A DNA stretch of 64,000 nt from the NCBI GenBank assembly GCA_027214125.1, contig JAPWHF010000015.1:19112-83111 (forward strand), read 5' to 3'. How positions within the stretch are numbered: the first letter of the stretch is position 1; each line of letters opens with the position of its first letter. Below, piece after piece: positions 26,572-34,645 of this stretch. This stretch comes from Zoogloeaceae bacterium G21618-S1 (GTDB lineage: Bacteria; Pseudomonadota; Gammaproteobacteria; Burkholderiales; Rhodocyclaceae). The translations under genes and the position numbers were made by a program. Under the pieces are notes generated by a model, which ran no database searches, had not been told where the DNA came from, and saw nothing but the letters and a program-made list of their open reading frames with translations.

Positions 26572-27120
26572 ATGCCACGCCTGTCACCCCACCCCCGCCA
26601 TCCCGCGCCGCCCGGCCTGCAACTCACCGCCGACGCGCGCCTCGATGCTGCCGCCGGCTTGCACCTGCGCTATGTCCTCACCGGGCCAACCGACCGCCTC
26701 GCCATTCCCGCGCTGCGCCTGGCCTGCCCCGCCGACAACCTCTGGCAGCACACCTGCTTCGAGGCCTTTGTCGCGCTCGGCGGCGCGGCGGCCTACCGCG
26801 AGTTCAACTTCTCGCCCTCGCGCCAATGGGCGGTGTACGACTTCGATACCTACCGCCAGCGCACCAACACGCCCACACCGCCGTGGTCGGCCAACATCCG
26901 TATCGATCACCACGAGTCCGGCCTGAGCCTGCAGATCGCGCTGCCGCGGCACATGCTCCCCGCCAACGGCCGCGAGCCCCTGCAGATCGCGCTCACCGCC
27001 GTGCTCGAAGCCACCGACGGCCACCTCTCCTACTGGGCGCAGCGCCACCCCGCCGCCCAGCCCGACTTCCATCACCGCGAAAGCTTCGCGCTGATGCTTA
27101 CCCTGGATGCGACCGCATGA
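26572..27120 (+). CDS. DOMON-like domain protein
   Basis: A 182-residue soluble protein without signal peptide. NLWQHTCFEAFVALGGAAAYREFNFSPS, AVYDFDTYR, and a beta-sandwich pattern fit the cytoplasmic DOMON-like group found beside peptidoglycan-recycling genes. The stop overlaps the start of the NamZ-like gene (ATGA), so the two are translationally coupled. It may bind a sugar or muropeptide, but this is inferred from the fold and the neighbour. Confidence 0.75.
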   Translation: MPRLSPHPRHPAPPGLQLTADARLDAAAGLHLRYVLTGPTDRLAIPALRLACPADNLWQHTCFEAFVALGGAAAYREFNFSPSRQWAVYDFDTYRQRTNTPTPPWSANIRIDHHESGLSLQIALPRHMLPANGREPLQIALTAVLEATDGHLSYWAQRHPAAQPDFHHRESFALMLTLDATA

Positions 27121-28319
27121 AATTCGGCATCGACCGCCTCATCTCCGAGCCCGCCCTGCGCCGCCCGCTCGCCGGCAAACGCGTCGCCCTGCTCGCCCAC
27201 CCGGCCTCGGTCACCGCCGACCTCACCCACAGCCTCGACGCCCTCGCCGCCCTGCCCGACCTGAATCTCACCGCCGCCTTCGGCCCCCAGCACGGCCTGC
27301 GCGGCGACAAGCAGGACAACATGATGGAGTCGCCCGACTTCACCGACCCGGCCCACGGCATCCCCGTCTTCAGCCTCTACGGCGAAGTGCGCCGCCCCAC
27401 CGACGCCATGATGGCCAGCTTCGACGTGCTGCTGGTCGACCTGCAAGACCTCGGCTGCCGCATCTACACCTTCATCACCACCCTGCGCTACGTGCTCGAA
27501 GCCGCCGCCGCGCACGGCAAGGCCGTGTGGGTGCTCGACCGGCCCAACCCCGCCGGCCGACCGGTCGAAGGCCTCACCCTGCGTGAAGACTGGCAGAGCT
27601 TCGTCGGCGCCGGCCCCATGCCCATGCGCCACGGCCTCACCATGGGCGAACTGGCGCGCTGGTTTGTCGCCACGCTAGGGCTCGATGTCGACTACCAGGT
27701 CATCCCCATGACCGGCTGGCAGCCCGACGCCGCGCCCGGCTACGGCTGGCCCCTCGGCGAGCGCAGCTGGGTCAACCCCAGCCCCAACGCCCCCAACCTC
27801 TCCATGGCCCGCGCCTACGCCGGCACCGTCATGCTCGAAGGCACCACCCTCTCCGAAGGGCGCGGCACCACCCGCCCGCTTGAAGTCTTCGGCGCCCCCG
27901 ACCTCGACGCCGCCGCCCTGCTGCGCGACATGCACACCCTCGCGCCCCAATGGCTGCAAGGCTGCCGCCTGCGCGAATGCTGGTTCGAGCCGACCTTTCA
28001 CAAGCACGCCGGCACGCAGTGTCACGGGGTGCAGATTCACGTCGACGACGGCGCCTACCAGCACGAGCGCTTCCAGCCATGGCGGCTGCAGGCGCTGGCG
28101 TTCAAGGCCGTTCTGCGCCAGCGGGCGGACTATCCGCTATGGCGGGATTTTGCCTACGAGTATGAGTACGACCGGCTGGCGATTGACCTGATCAATGGCT
28201 CGCCCTTGTTGCGGGGGTGGGTTGAGGATGCGTCTGCTACGCCAGCAGATCTGGAGGCGATCACCGCGCCGGATGAAGTGGCTTGGCGGGAGGCTCGGTT
28301 GCCGTTCTTGTTGTATTGA
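27117..28319 (+). CDS. namZ: DUF1343 family exo-beta-N-acetylmuramidase (NamZ-like)
   Basis: A 400-residue protein. KRVALLAHPASVT, AAFGPQHGLRGDKQDNM, HGIPVFSLYGEVRRPT, VDLQDLGCRIYTFITT and VMLEGTTLSEGRGTT are the conserved blocks of DUF1343, whose characterised member NamZ removes terminal MurNAc from peptidoglycan fragments. There is no signal peptide, suggesting a cytoplasmic recycling role here. Coupled to the DOMON-like gene. Codons near the 3' end (after 28080) are less GC-rich than the rest, at the border with the accessory segment. Confidence 0.88.
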   Translation: MKFGIDRLISEPALRRPLAGKRVALLAHPASVTADLTHSLDALAALPDLNLTAAFGPQHGLRGDKQDNMMESPDFTDPAHGIPVFSLYGEVRRPTDAMMASFDVLLVDLQDLGCRIYTFITTLRYVLEAAAAHGKAVWVLDRPNPAGRPVEGLTLREDWQSFVGAGPMPMRHGLTMGELARWFVATLGLDVDYQVIPMTGWQPDAAPGYGWPLGERSWVNPSPNAPNLSMARAYAGTVMLEGTTLSEGRGTTRPLEVFGAPDLDAAALLRDMHTLAPQWLQGCRLRECWFEPTFHKHAGTQCHGVQIHVDDGAYQHERFQPWRLQALAFKAVLRQRADYPLWRDFAYEYEYDRLAIDLINGSPLLRGWVEDASATPADLEAITAPDEVAWREARLPFLLY

Positions 28320-28368
28320 TCTGTTTGTTGGCGACTCGTTACTACATTGCCTTCGGCCGGCTTGGATT

Positions 28369-28522
28369 GGCCGGGTCTCGCCCCGGCGGGCGACCTACTT
28401 TCTTGCTCGTGCAAGAAAGCTAGGCAAAGAAGCACGGCCCGCTTTCGCGCCCCTGCGGGGTCCCCGCCCTACGGACGCACCGGGCGGGGTGCTTCGCAAA
28501 CTCGCCCTGCGGGCTCAAACAG
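28369..28522 (+). repeat. modular GC-rich intergenic repeat, copy A
   Basis: It contains a 25-nt block (28369-28393), then a hairpin CTTTCTTGC-TCGT-GCAAGAAAG (28398-28419), then a 29-nt block (28494-28522). Copy B at 30005-30158 has the same three modules in inverted orientation: the 25-nt block is identical and the 29-nt block nearly so. The rest of 28320-28813 shows no gene; TATAGT at 28763 is a possible -10 for the next gene. Confidence 0.75.
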
Positions 28523-28813
28523 CGAAGCCCCTCTTTCCGCCCGGCACATCCTCCGGTTGGCGCGGCAGAGGGCGGGAGATTCGTATCCGTTTCGACTTTT
28601 TTTGTGGCAGTCTGTGAGGGTTGAAAGCGAGTCCGCGGGGCACCGATCGTCTGGAAGTCTTTATGTCGCATTCCAAGACTTGACCCTCGCCTTCCCACGG
28701 GAACCCAGAAAAATCAAGGTGCTGGGCCCCCGCCTGCGCCATTGCGCTTGTCATGATCACGGTATAGTCAATCTCCGCGTCAGACAAAACCGGAATCGCT
28801 CAGGAAATTCACC

Positions 28814-29809
28814 ATGGCAATTTTCCGCTGCAACAAATGTAGCCACCTCCAAGAGCAGCTAGACAGTCTGCTTGGCGAAACCATCGCCTGCCCAAAGTGC
28901 GGGCAGGCGGCGCCAGTGTACGGCACGATATTCTTCATCGGTCGCCTGCTCGACAAGTATTTCGATGCGCAACGCACAATTGCCCGACTCAAGACCCCAC
29001 CTGCGGGCGAGCCCAGCCATCCATCGGCTACTGCTGAGGCACTTTTACCGCTCGATGAAATCGATTTTTCCAACACCGACCATTTCGCTTCCGAGTTACA
29101 GCACGGGCCAATCTACGACTGGTTCAGACGCAAGCAGATCACGGTTCAAGCCAACATGCGTAGCGTCGACACCACCGGCTTCTTCGATGAGGTGGCGATC
29201 AGCATCGGCAGCAATCTGCCGGTGCTGAAAGAGGTGCTCGAACGTATCCGCTGGGCACAGCAAAAGGAATACGCAAGCACGACAATTCATTTCAAGAACA
29301 AATCAGCGGCCGAGGTGCGTGACATTTCCGCGTTCTGCCAGCAGCTGTACGACTTCTCGTTCGTCGCCAAGTGCTTCCACAACCGCCACGAAAACAATGT
29401 CCGCCTGGTCCTGCAAACGGCGCCGGCCATCTGCGATTTCTTCAACGGCGAGTGGCTGGAGTGGTATGCCCTGATGAGCTGCCTGCAATACACCAAAGAA
29501 CGCAAAAAACGTTTTTCCTGCGCGCGCAATCTCACGATCACACTACCAAATGAGCAAAGTTACGAACTCGATGTCTTCATGCTGATCGACGGCGACCAAC
29601 CGATCTGCGTCGAATGCAAGACTGGCGAGTTCCGGCAGAACATTGACAAATATCTGACCCTGCGCAAACGTCTGGGAATCCCCGGCAAGAACTTCATCAT
29701 GTGCGTCACCGGGCTCAGCGCGGAGCACGCCAAGGGGCTGTCGAGCATGTACGACCTGAGCTTCAGCAATGAGCAAGACCTTCCCGCCGGACTCGCCCGC
29801 CTTTTTTGA
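28814..29809 (+). CDS. Zn-ribbon / PD-(D/E)XK nuclease-like protein (Card1/DUF1887-type C-terminus)
   Basis: A 331-residue protein with lower GC and different codon use than its neighbours. N-terminal zinc ribbon C6-x2-C9...C26-PK-C29; a helical middle; and a C-terminal PD-(D/E)XK pattern: GEWLEWYAL (E216), YELDVFMLIDG (D253) and ICVECKTGEF (E267, K269). The E...ELD...ECK layout resembles the DUF1887 nuclease domain of Card1/Can2 CRISPR-ancillary effectors, but no CARF domain or CRISPR array is present. It lies alone between inverted repeats A and B, as a small transferred cassette would. Function unknown; a defence nuclease is inferred. Confidence 0.7.
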   Translation: MAIFRCNKCSHLQEQLDSLLGETIACPKCGQAAPVYGTIFFIGRLLDKYFDAQRTIARLKTPPAGEPSHPSATAEALLPLDEIDFSNTDHFASELQHGPIYDWFRRKQITVQANMRSVDTTGFFDEVAISIGSNLPVLKEVLERIRWAQQKEYASTTIHFKNKSAAEVRDISAFCQQLYDFSFVAKCFHNRHENNVRLVLQTAPAICDFFNGEWLEWYALMSCLQYTKERKKRFSCARNLTITLPNEQSYELDVFMLIDGDQPICVECKTGEFRQNIDKYLTLRKRLGIPGKNFIMCVTGLSAEHAKGLSSMYDLSFSNEQDLPAGLARLF

Positions 29810-29812
29810 GCC

Positions 29813-29897
29813 CTCGTAGGGTGCAATCACCGAAGGGCATTGCACCAATTTAACGGTTGAGCGGTGCAATACGGCTGCGCCTAGTGCACCCTACGAG
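29813..29897. repeat. palindromic intergenic repeat after the nuclease gene
   Basis: Perfect 13-bp arms CTCGTAGGGTGCA (29813-29825) and TGCACCCTACGAG (29885-29897) enclose GGTGCAAT/ATTGCACC (29820-29846) and a further GGTGCAAT...GTGCACC hairpin. This resembles the TAGGGTGCA dispersed palindromes known from many proteobacteria. It could also aid transcript termination. Confidence 0.75.
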
Positions 29898-30004
29898 CCA
29901 TGTACGGTGATGCCATTGCGGGCAATGGCGAAGCCGAGCCCGCGTGCCATTCCCCTTCTGTACCGCCGAACGGAGAACGCGACCGGCGGGAATTGTCGTG
30001 TCGC

Positions 30005-30158
30005 CTGTTTGAGCCCGAAGGGCGAGTTTGCGACACGACCCGCCGGCCGCGGGCGGAGTGAGGGCACCGGCGAAGCCGGCGGTACAGCGGGGGCGTTTTC
30101 TTGGTGACTTCTTTGTCGCTACAAAGAAGTTACTCGCCCGCCGGGGCGAGACCCGGCC
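30005..30158 (-). repeat. modular GC-rich intergenic repeat, copy B (inverted)
   Basis: Reverse orientation of copy A: the 29-nt block at 30005-30033, a hairpin around ACTTCTTTGTAGCGACAAAG (about 30095-30135) and the 25-nt block at 30134-30158, identical to copy A. The spacer between blocks differs in sequence but is equally GC-rich. Region 29898-30204 otherwise shows no gene. Confidence 0.75.
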
Positions 30159-30204
30159 AACGAACCGTCGAAAAGCCGATGACAAAACGAGGACCGATGG
30201 CCGG

Positions 30205-30513
30205 TTAAAACCGGCCCCACCACTCGGCTTCGGCCACCATCGATACCGCCCCGCTGTGATCGAGCGACCAAACTTCAGCCGCGCGATCCCAACCAGTGCG
30301 CCGTTGAGCAAAAACGGATCGACATCGAAAGTCGGCCGCTCGACCCGGTAGTCGAAGCGCGTGAGCAGAAGTCCGTCGGTATGCCGCGCGGCGGAACCGG
30401 CCAGCGGGGTGGCGATGAGCCGGCCGCGCACGACGAGGACGGGGTCGCCCCGTTCTGAAACCTGCGTAAATGACACACGCCAGCGTGACCAAAATCACGA
30501 CAAGCAAGGCCAT
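30205..30513 (-). pseudogene. probable frameshifted remnant of a small membrane protein
   Basis: An ATG at 30513 gives MALLVVILVTLACVIYAGF, a clear membrane helix, but then this frame turns Arg/Ala-rich. The next frame is coding-like from about 30476 to 30300 (VLVVRGRLIATPLAG, FDYRVERPTFDVDPFLLNG, LVGIARLKFG), and the first frame resumes a plausible end (SMVAEAEWWGRF). One or two indels would restore a single protein of about 100 residues. The 3' end borders repeat copy B. No family was recognised; sequencing error is the other explanation. Confidence 0.35.
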
Positions 30514-30612
30514 ATGCGGCCGTGCACCATGGTTTTGTGCGCTGGGTCAAAAACCCTATTCTTGATATGGATTAATTTTGCGCTTTGTTGCAAAACCGCA
30601 AGAGAGGGTGTC

Positions 30613-31257
30613 ATGGGCTGGGTCTGGCGTCGCCGGGTGGCGGTAATCATGTTTGGCGTGTGCATGGGGGCGGCGGCGCTGCCGGTTTGGGCCGATGAGG
30701 CGGCGGCTTTGCTCACACAACTCAGCGACGATGCGCAAGCCCGCGCCAAGGCGATCGAGCATGGGCGCGGCCTTGCTACCTTCTGTGCCAACTGTCATGG
30801 CGCACAGGGGGTGAGTTCCATTCCGGAGGTGCCGAACCTGGCGGCGCAGAACCCGGATTACCTGCTCGCACAGATCAACGCTTTCGTCAGCGGAAAACGC
30901 AAGAACGCTTTCATGGAAGGCTTGATGCGCGTGATGGAACCGGCGGACAAGGCGGCCCTGGTGGTATTTTTTTCCTCGCTCGCGGCACCGACGCCTCGCC
31001 CGGCCACTGCAAACGACATGGCGGCCGGCAAGGCCGCCTTCAGCAAAATCTGCGCCCGCTGCCATGGTGAAGCCGCGCACGGCAGCGAGACGACGCCCCG
31101 ACTGGCCGGGCAGCAAGCGGACTACCTTCGCGTGACCCTCCATCGGTATCTGACGATGTCGGGCGAGCGTTTCTACGCGCCGATGACGGCAGCCGTCTAT
31201 CAATTGGGCGAGAAGAATATCGACCCAGTCATCGCCTATCTGGGGAGCTTGAAGTAA
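30613..31257 (+). CDS. dihaem cytochrome c (cytochrome c4-like)
   Basis: A 214-residue periplasmic protein: signal peptide ending VWADEA, then two c-type haem sites, C58-AN-C61-H62 and C147-AR-C150-H151, each followed by a late Met region (PNLAAQNPDYLLAQI...LMRVM; PRLAGQQADYLRVTL...FYAPM). Two homologous halves are typical of cytochrome c4, an electron carrier to terminal oxidases. Start ATG after GAGAGGGTGTC. It is not in an obvious operon; upstream lies the degraded segment. Confidence 0.9.
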   Translation: MGWVWRRRVAVIMFGVCMGAAALPVWADEAAALLTQLSDDAQARAKAIEHGRGLATFCANCHGAQGVSSIPEVPNLAAQNPDYLLAQINAFVSGKRKNAFMEGLMRVMEPADKAALVVFFSSLAAPTPRPATANDMAAGKAAFSKICARCHGEAAHGSETTPRLAGQQADYLRVTLHRYLTMSGERFYAPMTAAVYQLGEKNIDPVIAYLGSLK

Positions 31258-31478
31258 CGACCAGCACCGGGCGCAACCTGGCTGCGCCAATGCGGCACTG
31301 GCGCGCCCACACATTGGTGGGCCGCGAGGCACTCAGCCGACGGAGTGAGGTGTTTCCGCACAGGCAAGGACAACGCCGACGGTGACAGTACGTGTCCTAG
31401 TGTGGCGCATGCCTCGGCACAGCCGATACATCGGCTTACAATGGCGGCTTCTCCCGCCCGCCCGACACGAGCCCCCTC

Positions 31479-32420
31479 ATGAACGACGCCCTGCGCATCT
31501 TCGCCGGCAATTCCAATGATCCGCTGGCCCGCGAAATCTGCAGCAAGCTCGGCATTCCGCTCAGCCCGCTGGAAATCGCCCGTTTCTCGAACGACAACCT
31601 GCATGTGCAGGTGATGGCCAATGTGCGCGAGCGCGACGTATTTGTGGTGCAGTCCTTCACCGAGCCGGTGAGCGACCACATCATGGAGTTGATGATCACA
31701 CTCGACGCGCTGCGCAGCGCCTCGGCGCGGCGGGTGACGGCGGTGATTCCGTATTACTCCTACGCCCGTTCCGACAAAAAGGACGCGCCGCGCATCTCGA
31801 TTACCGGCCGGCTGGTGGCCGACATGCTGCGCACGGCGGGCGCCGACCGGGTGCTGACCATGGATTTGCACGCCGACCAGGTGCATGGCTTTTTCACCAT
31901 GCCGGTCGACCACCTCACCGCGATCCCTACCATCGCCGAGCATTTCCGCCAGCATTACGACATCTCCAACATGGTGGCGGTGGCGACCGACGCGGGCGGC
32001 GCCAAGCGCGCGGGGCGGTTCTCGGAGCGGCTGGGCATCCCGATGGCGATCATCGACAAGCGCCGCATCAGCGACACCCAAGTCAAGCAGGGGCAGGTGA
32101 TCGGTGAGGTGAAGGGGCGCGACGCGGTGATTTTTGAAGACGAAATCTCCACCGGCGGCACACTCATCACCACCATCGACACCCTGCGCGAAGCGGGCGC
32201 CCGCACCATCCACGCCGGCGCAGTGCACGGCGTGCTGTGCGGGCCGGCGATCGAGCGCCTGCGCGAGGCACCGATCGAATCCATCGTGGTGACCAACACG
32301 GTGCAGATCCCCGAGCACAAGCATCTGGACAAGCTCACCGTGCTGACCATCGCGCCGCTGCTGGCCTCGGCCATCGAGCGCATTCATAGCGGCGAGAGCG
32401 TGGGCGCGCTGTTCGAGTAG
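31479..32420 (+). CDS. ribose-phosphate pyrophosphokinase family protein (PRPP synthetase paralogue)
   Basis: A 313-residue protein of normal Prs length. IFAGNSNDPLAREIC, FSNDNLHVQV, FVVQSF, VIPYYSYARSDKKD, DLHADQVHGFF and VAVATDAGGAKRA are conserved PRPP-synthetase blocks. The ribose-5-phosphate loop, usually close to DDMVDTAGT, is FEDEISTGGTL here, a notable deviation, so this may be a paralogue with altered regulation or partner rather than the housekeeping enzyme. TACAAT at 31437-31442 is a possible -10. The preceding gap 31258-31478 contains no gene. Confidence 0.85.
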   Translation: MNDALRIFAGNSNDPLAREICSKLGIPLSPLEIARFSNDNLHVQVMANVRERDVFVVQSFTEPVSDHIMELMITLDALRSASARRVTAVIPYYSYARSDKKDAPRISITGRLVADMLRTAGADRVLTMDLHADQVHGFFTMPVDHLTAIPTIAEHFRQHYDISNMVAVATDAGGAKRAGRFSERLGIPMAIIDKRRISDTQVKQGQVIGEVKGRDAVIFEDEISTGGTLITTIDTLREAGARTIHAGAVHGVLCGPAIERLREAPIESIVVTNTVQIPEHKHLDKLTVLTIAPLLASAIERIHSGESVGALFE

Positions 32421-32486
32421 GTTGCCGCGCTGGCCGGCACGGCGGGCAACGGCTAGACTCGACGCTTACCTCCCGAGCACACCGTC

Positions 32487-33401
32487 ATGCCGGTCTCACT
32501 CGCCTATCTTGGCGTCATCCTTATCTGGTCCACCACGCCGCTGGCCATCCAGTGGAGCACCGAGGGCACGGGCTTTGCCTTTGCGGTGCTCTCGCGCATG
32601 GTGATTGGCGTCGTCATTGGCGCGGCCATCCTGATCGCCGGCCGCATCCGCTTTCCGCTGCACAGCAAGGCGCGTCAGTCCTATCTGGTGGGCGGCCTCG
32701 GCCTGCTCGCCGGCATGGGCTTTACCTATTGGGCGGCGCGCTATGTGCACTCGGGGCTGATCTCGGTGATGTTCGGCCTCTCGCCGCTGGTCGCGGGCGT
32801 GATGGCAGCGCTGTGGCTGGGCGAGCGCTCACTGACCCGGCCACGCGTGATCGGCGCCGCGCTCGGGCTGCTCGGGCTGGCCGTCATTTTTCTGCACGGC
32901 GGCACACGCGGTGGCCCCCATGCCATGGCCGGCCTCGGCGCCTTGCTGATTGCGGTGGTGTGCTACACCTCGGCCATGGTGTGGCTCAAACGCATCGGCG
33001 ACGACAGCCCGCCCATGGCCACCACGGTGGGCACGCTCAGCGTCTCGCTGCCCGGCTTTGCGCTGCTGTGGTGGCTCACCGACGGCACGCTGCCCGAGAG
33101 CATTCCGCTGCGCGCCGGCGCGGCCATCGTTTACCTTGGCGTGTTCGGCTCGGTGATCGGCTTTGCGCTCTATTACTACTGCATCCGCCACATGGAGGCC
33201 TCGCGCGTGGCGCTCATCACCCTGATGACACCGGTGCTGGCGCTGCTGCTCGGTCAGGCACTCAACGGCGAAGAGACCGGCCCGCGCCTGTGGGCGGGCA
33301 CGGCGATGATCCTCGCCGGGCTGGCCATCTACCAGTGGGAGAGCCTGCGTGGCTGGCAGCGTGGGCGCCGCGAGCGCCGGCAATCGGCGCCGGGCGTATA
33401 A
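32487..33401 (+). CDS. EamA/DMT family transporter
   Basis: A 304-residue protein with ten predicted helices in two EamA repeats (helices beginning VSLAYLGVILIWSTTPLAIQW and, in the second half, GLGALLIAVVCYTSAMVWL). The C-terminus is short and basic (QRGRRERRQ). Drug/metabolite transporters of this class export metabolites or amino acids; the substrate cannot be told. Confidence 0.88.
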   Translation: MPVSLAYLGVILIWSTTPLAIQWSTEGTGFAFAVLSRMVIGVVIGAAILIAGRIRFPLHSKARQSYLVGGLGLLAGMGFTYWAARYVHSGLISVMFGLSPLVAGVMAALWLGERSLTRPRVIGAALGLLGLAVIFLHGGTRGGPHAMAGLGALLIAVVCYTSAMVWLKRIGDDSPPMATTVGTLSVSLPGFALLWWLTDGTLPESIPLRAGAAIVYLGVFGSVIGFALYYYCIRHMEASRVALITLMTPVLALLLGQALNGEETGPRLWAGTAMILAGLAIYQWESLRGWQRGRRERRQSAPGV

Positions 33402-33432
33402 TCAGCGTTTCCTGATAAACGGAGTCACTGCC

Positions 33433-33873
33433 ATGCGTACCTGGCTGATCGCGGCCCTCGCCGGCCTGAGTTTTTCCGCCGTGGCTGACACGGTCAACAT
33501 CGACGACGCCACGCTTGAGCGCCTGCGCGCCGAAGGCGTACCGGTGGTCGACATCCGCACGGCGTCCGAGTGGCAGCAGACCGGCATCGTGCCGGGCAGC
33601 CACCTGCTCACCTTTTTCGACAATCGCGGCGAAGCCGAGCCCGAGGCCTGGCTGGCGCGTCTGCAAGCCATCGCCAAACCCGGCCAGCCGGTGGTGCTGA
33701 TCTGCCGCAGCGGCAACCGCAGCACCGTGGTCAGCCGTTTTCTCACCGAGAACGCCGGCTACGCCAAGGTGTACAACGTCGAGTCCGGCATTCGCGGCTG
33801 GGTGAAGGCCGAGCACCCGGTGGTCAAAGCGGTCGAAGCAGCCTCCACCTGCGAGCGCGCCAGCGCCTGCTGA
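33433..33873 (+). CDS. periplasmic rhodanese-domain protein
   Basis: A 146-residue exported protein: signal peptide MRTWLIAALAGLSFSAVAD, then a single rhodanese domain with VPVVDIRTASEW and the active-site loop C91-RSGNRS. It would carry sulfur as a persulfide in the periplasm. Two further Cys occur at the C-terminus (STCERASAC), which could form a disulfide. ATG follows GGAGTCACTGCC. Confidence 0.88.
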   Translation: MRTWLIAALAGLSFSAVADTVNIDDATLERLRAEGVPVVDIRTASEWQQTGIVPGSHLLTFFDNRGEAEPEAWLARLQAIAKPGQPVVLICRSGNRSTVVSRFLTENAGYAKVYNVESGIRGWVKAEHPVVKAVEAASTCERASAC

Positions 33874-33938
33874 TGTAAGCCTCGCCCCGCCTCAACGGTC
33901 TGACGTGCACACAAGCGCATTTCAGCGGAGGCGGCACC

Positions 33939-34577
33939 ATGGCGACAGAACCCGAGACAACACCTGACAACGCAGTCAAAGTCATGGTCTACCGCTGGGC
34001 GGGTGCCTGGGGGCCGTTCAAAGTCACTATCCCCTGCGGTGAATGCGCACTCACCCGCGACGTCATCGTCGACACCCTGGCGCATGAGCTGGACGGCATC
34101 GCGGTCGAGCTGGACGTGCGAGACTGGCTCACCGAATGGTGGAAGCCACTGGTCAAGGGCGGTTGGCATGCGCCCATCGTGATGGTCGAGGGCAAGGTGG
34201 TCAGTCAGGGGCAGGCGCTCAATCGCGGCTTGCTCACCCAGGCGGTCATCGACGCCGCAGCGGCGCGCACCGCCGTCACCGGCAACCACATTTTTGGCAA
34301 GGCCTCTTGCCCGCACTGCCAGCGCGCCAAAACCTATCTCGACGAAGCCGGCATCGCCTACACCTACCACGACGTGGTACGCGACCCGCGTGCGCTGTAC
34401 GAGATGCTGGCGCGGGTCAAACCCATCATCGGCCCGAAAACGCCGGTGACGGTGCCGCAGATCTGGCTCGACGGCGACTACATTGGCGGCGCCGACCAGC
34501 TCTCCGAGCGGCTGCACTGCGTGGTCGAGCCCAACCCCGAGCGCGGCCGCAACTCGATGTCGCCGGCCACCGCCTGA
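33939..34577 (+). CDS. double thioredoxin-fold protein with C-terminal glutaredoxin
   Basis: A 212-residue cytoplasmic protein. The N-terminal half (to about residue 110) looks thioredoxin-like: KVMVYRWAGAWGPFKVTIPC, a C33-GE-C36 pair, and the cis-Pro-like HAPIVMVEGKVV segment. The C-terminal half is a canonical glutaredoxin: IFGKASC124-PH-C127, TVPQIWLDGDYIGGAD. Two redox-active pairs in one chain suggest internal electron relay. No partner gene adjoins; the TIR-CHAT gene begins 68 bp downstream. Confidence 0.8.
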   Translation: MATEPETTPDNAVKVMVYRWAGAWGPFKVTIPCGECALTRDVIVDTLAHELDGIAVELDVRDWLTEWWKPLVKGGWHAPIVMVEGKVVSQGQALNRGLLTQAVIDAAAARTAVTGNHIFGKASCPHCQRAKTYLDEAGIAYTYHDVVRDPRALYEMLARVKPIIGPKTPVTVPQIWLDGDYIGGADQLSERLHCVVEPNPERGRNSMSPATA

Positions 34578-34645
34578 GGCAGCGCGCCTCAGCGCATTGT
34601 CATCGACTGGCTATACTCAGGTGAGCACAGCCACCTGAGCGTCCA

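Noticed and set aside
28814..29809. CRISPR-linked Card1 effector
   Set aside because: No CARF domain, CRISPR repeat array or cas gene is present in the window.
28369..30158. Insertion sequence or transposon around the nuclease gene
   Set aside because: No transposase frame and no target-site duplication could be seen; only inverted repeats are supported.
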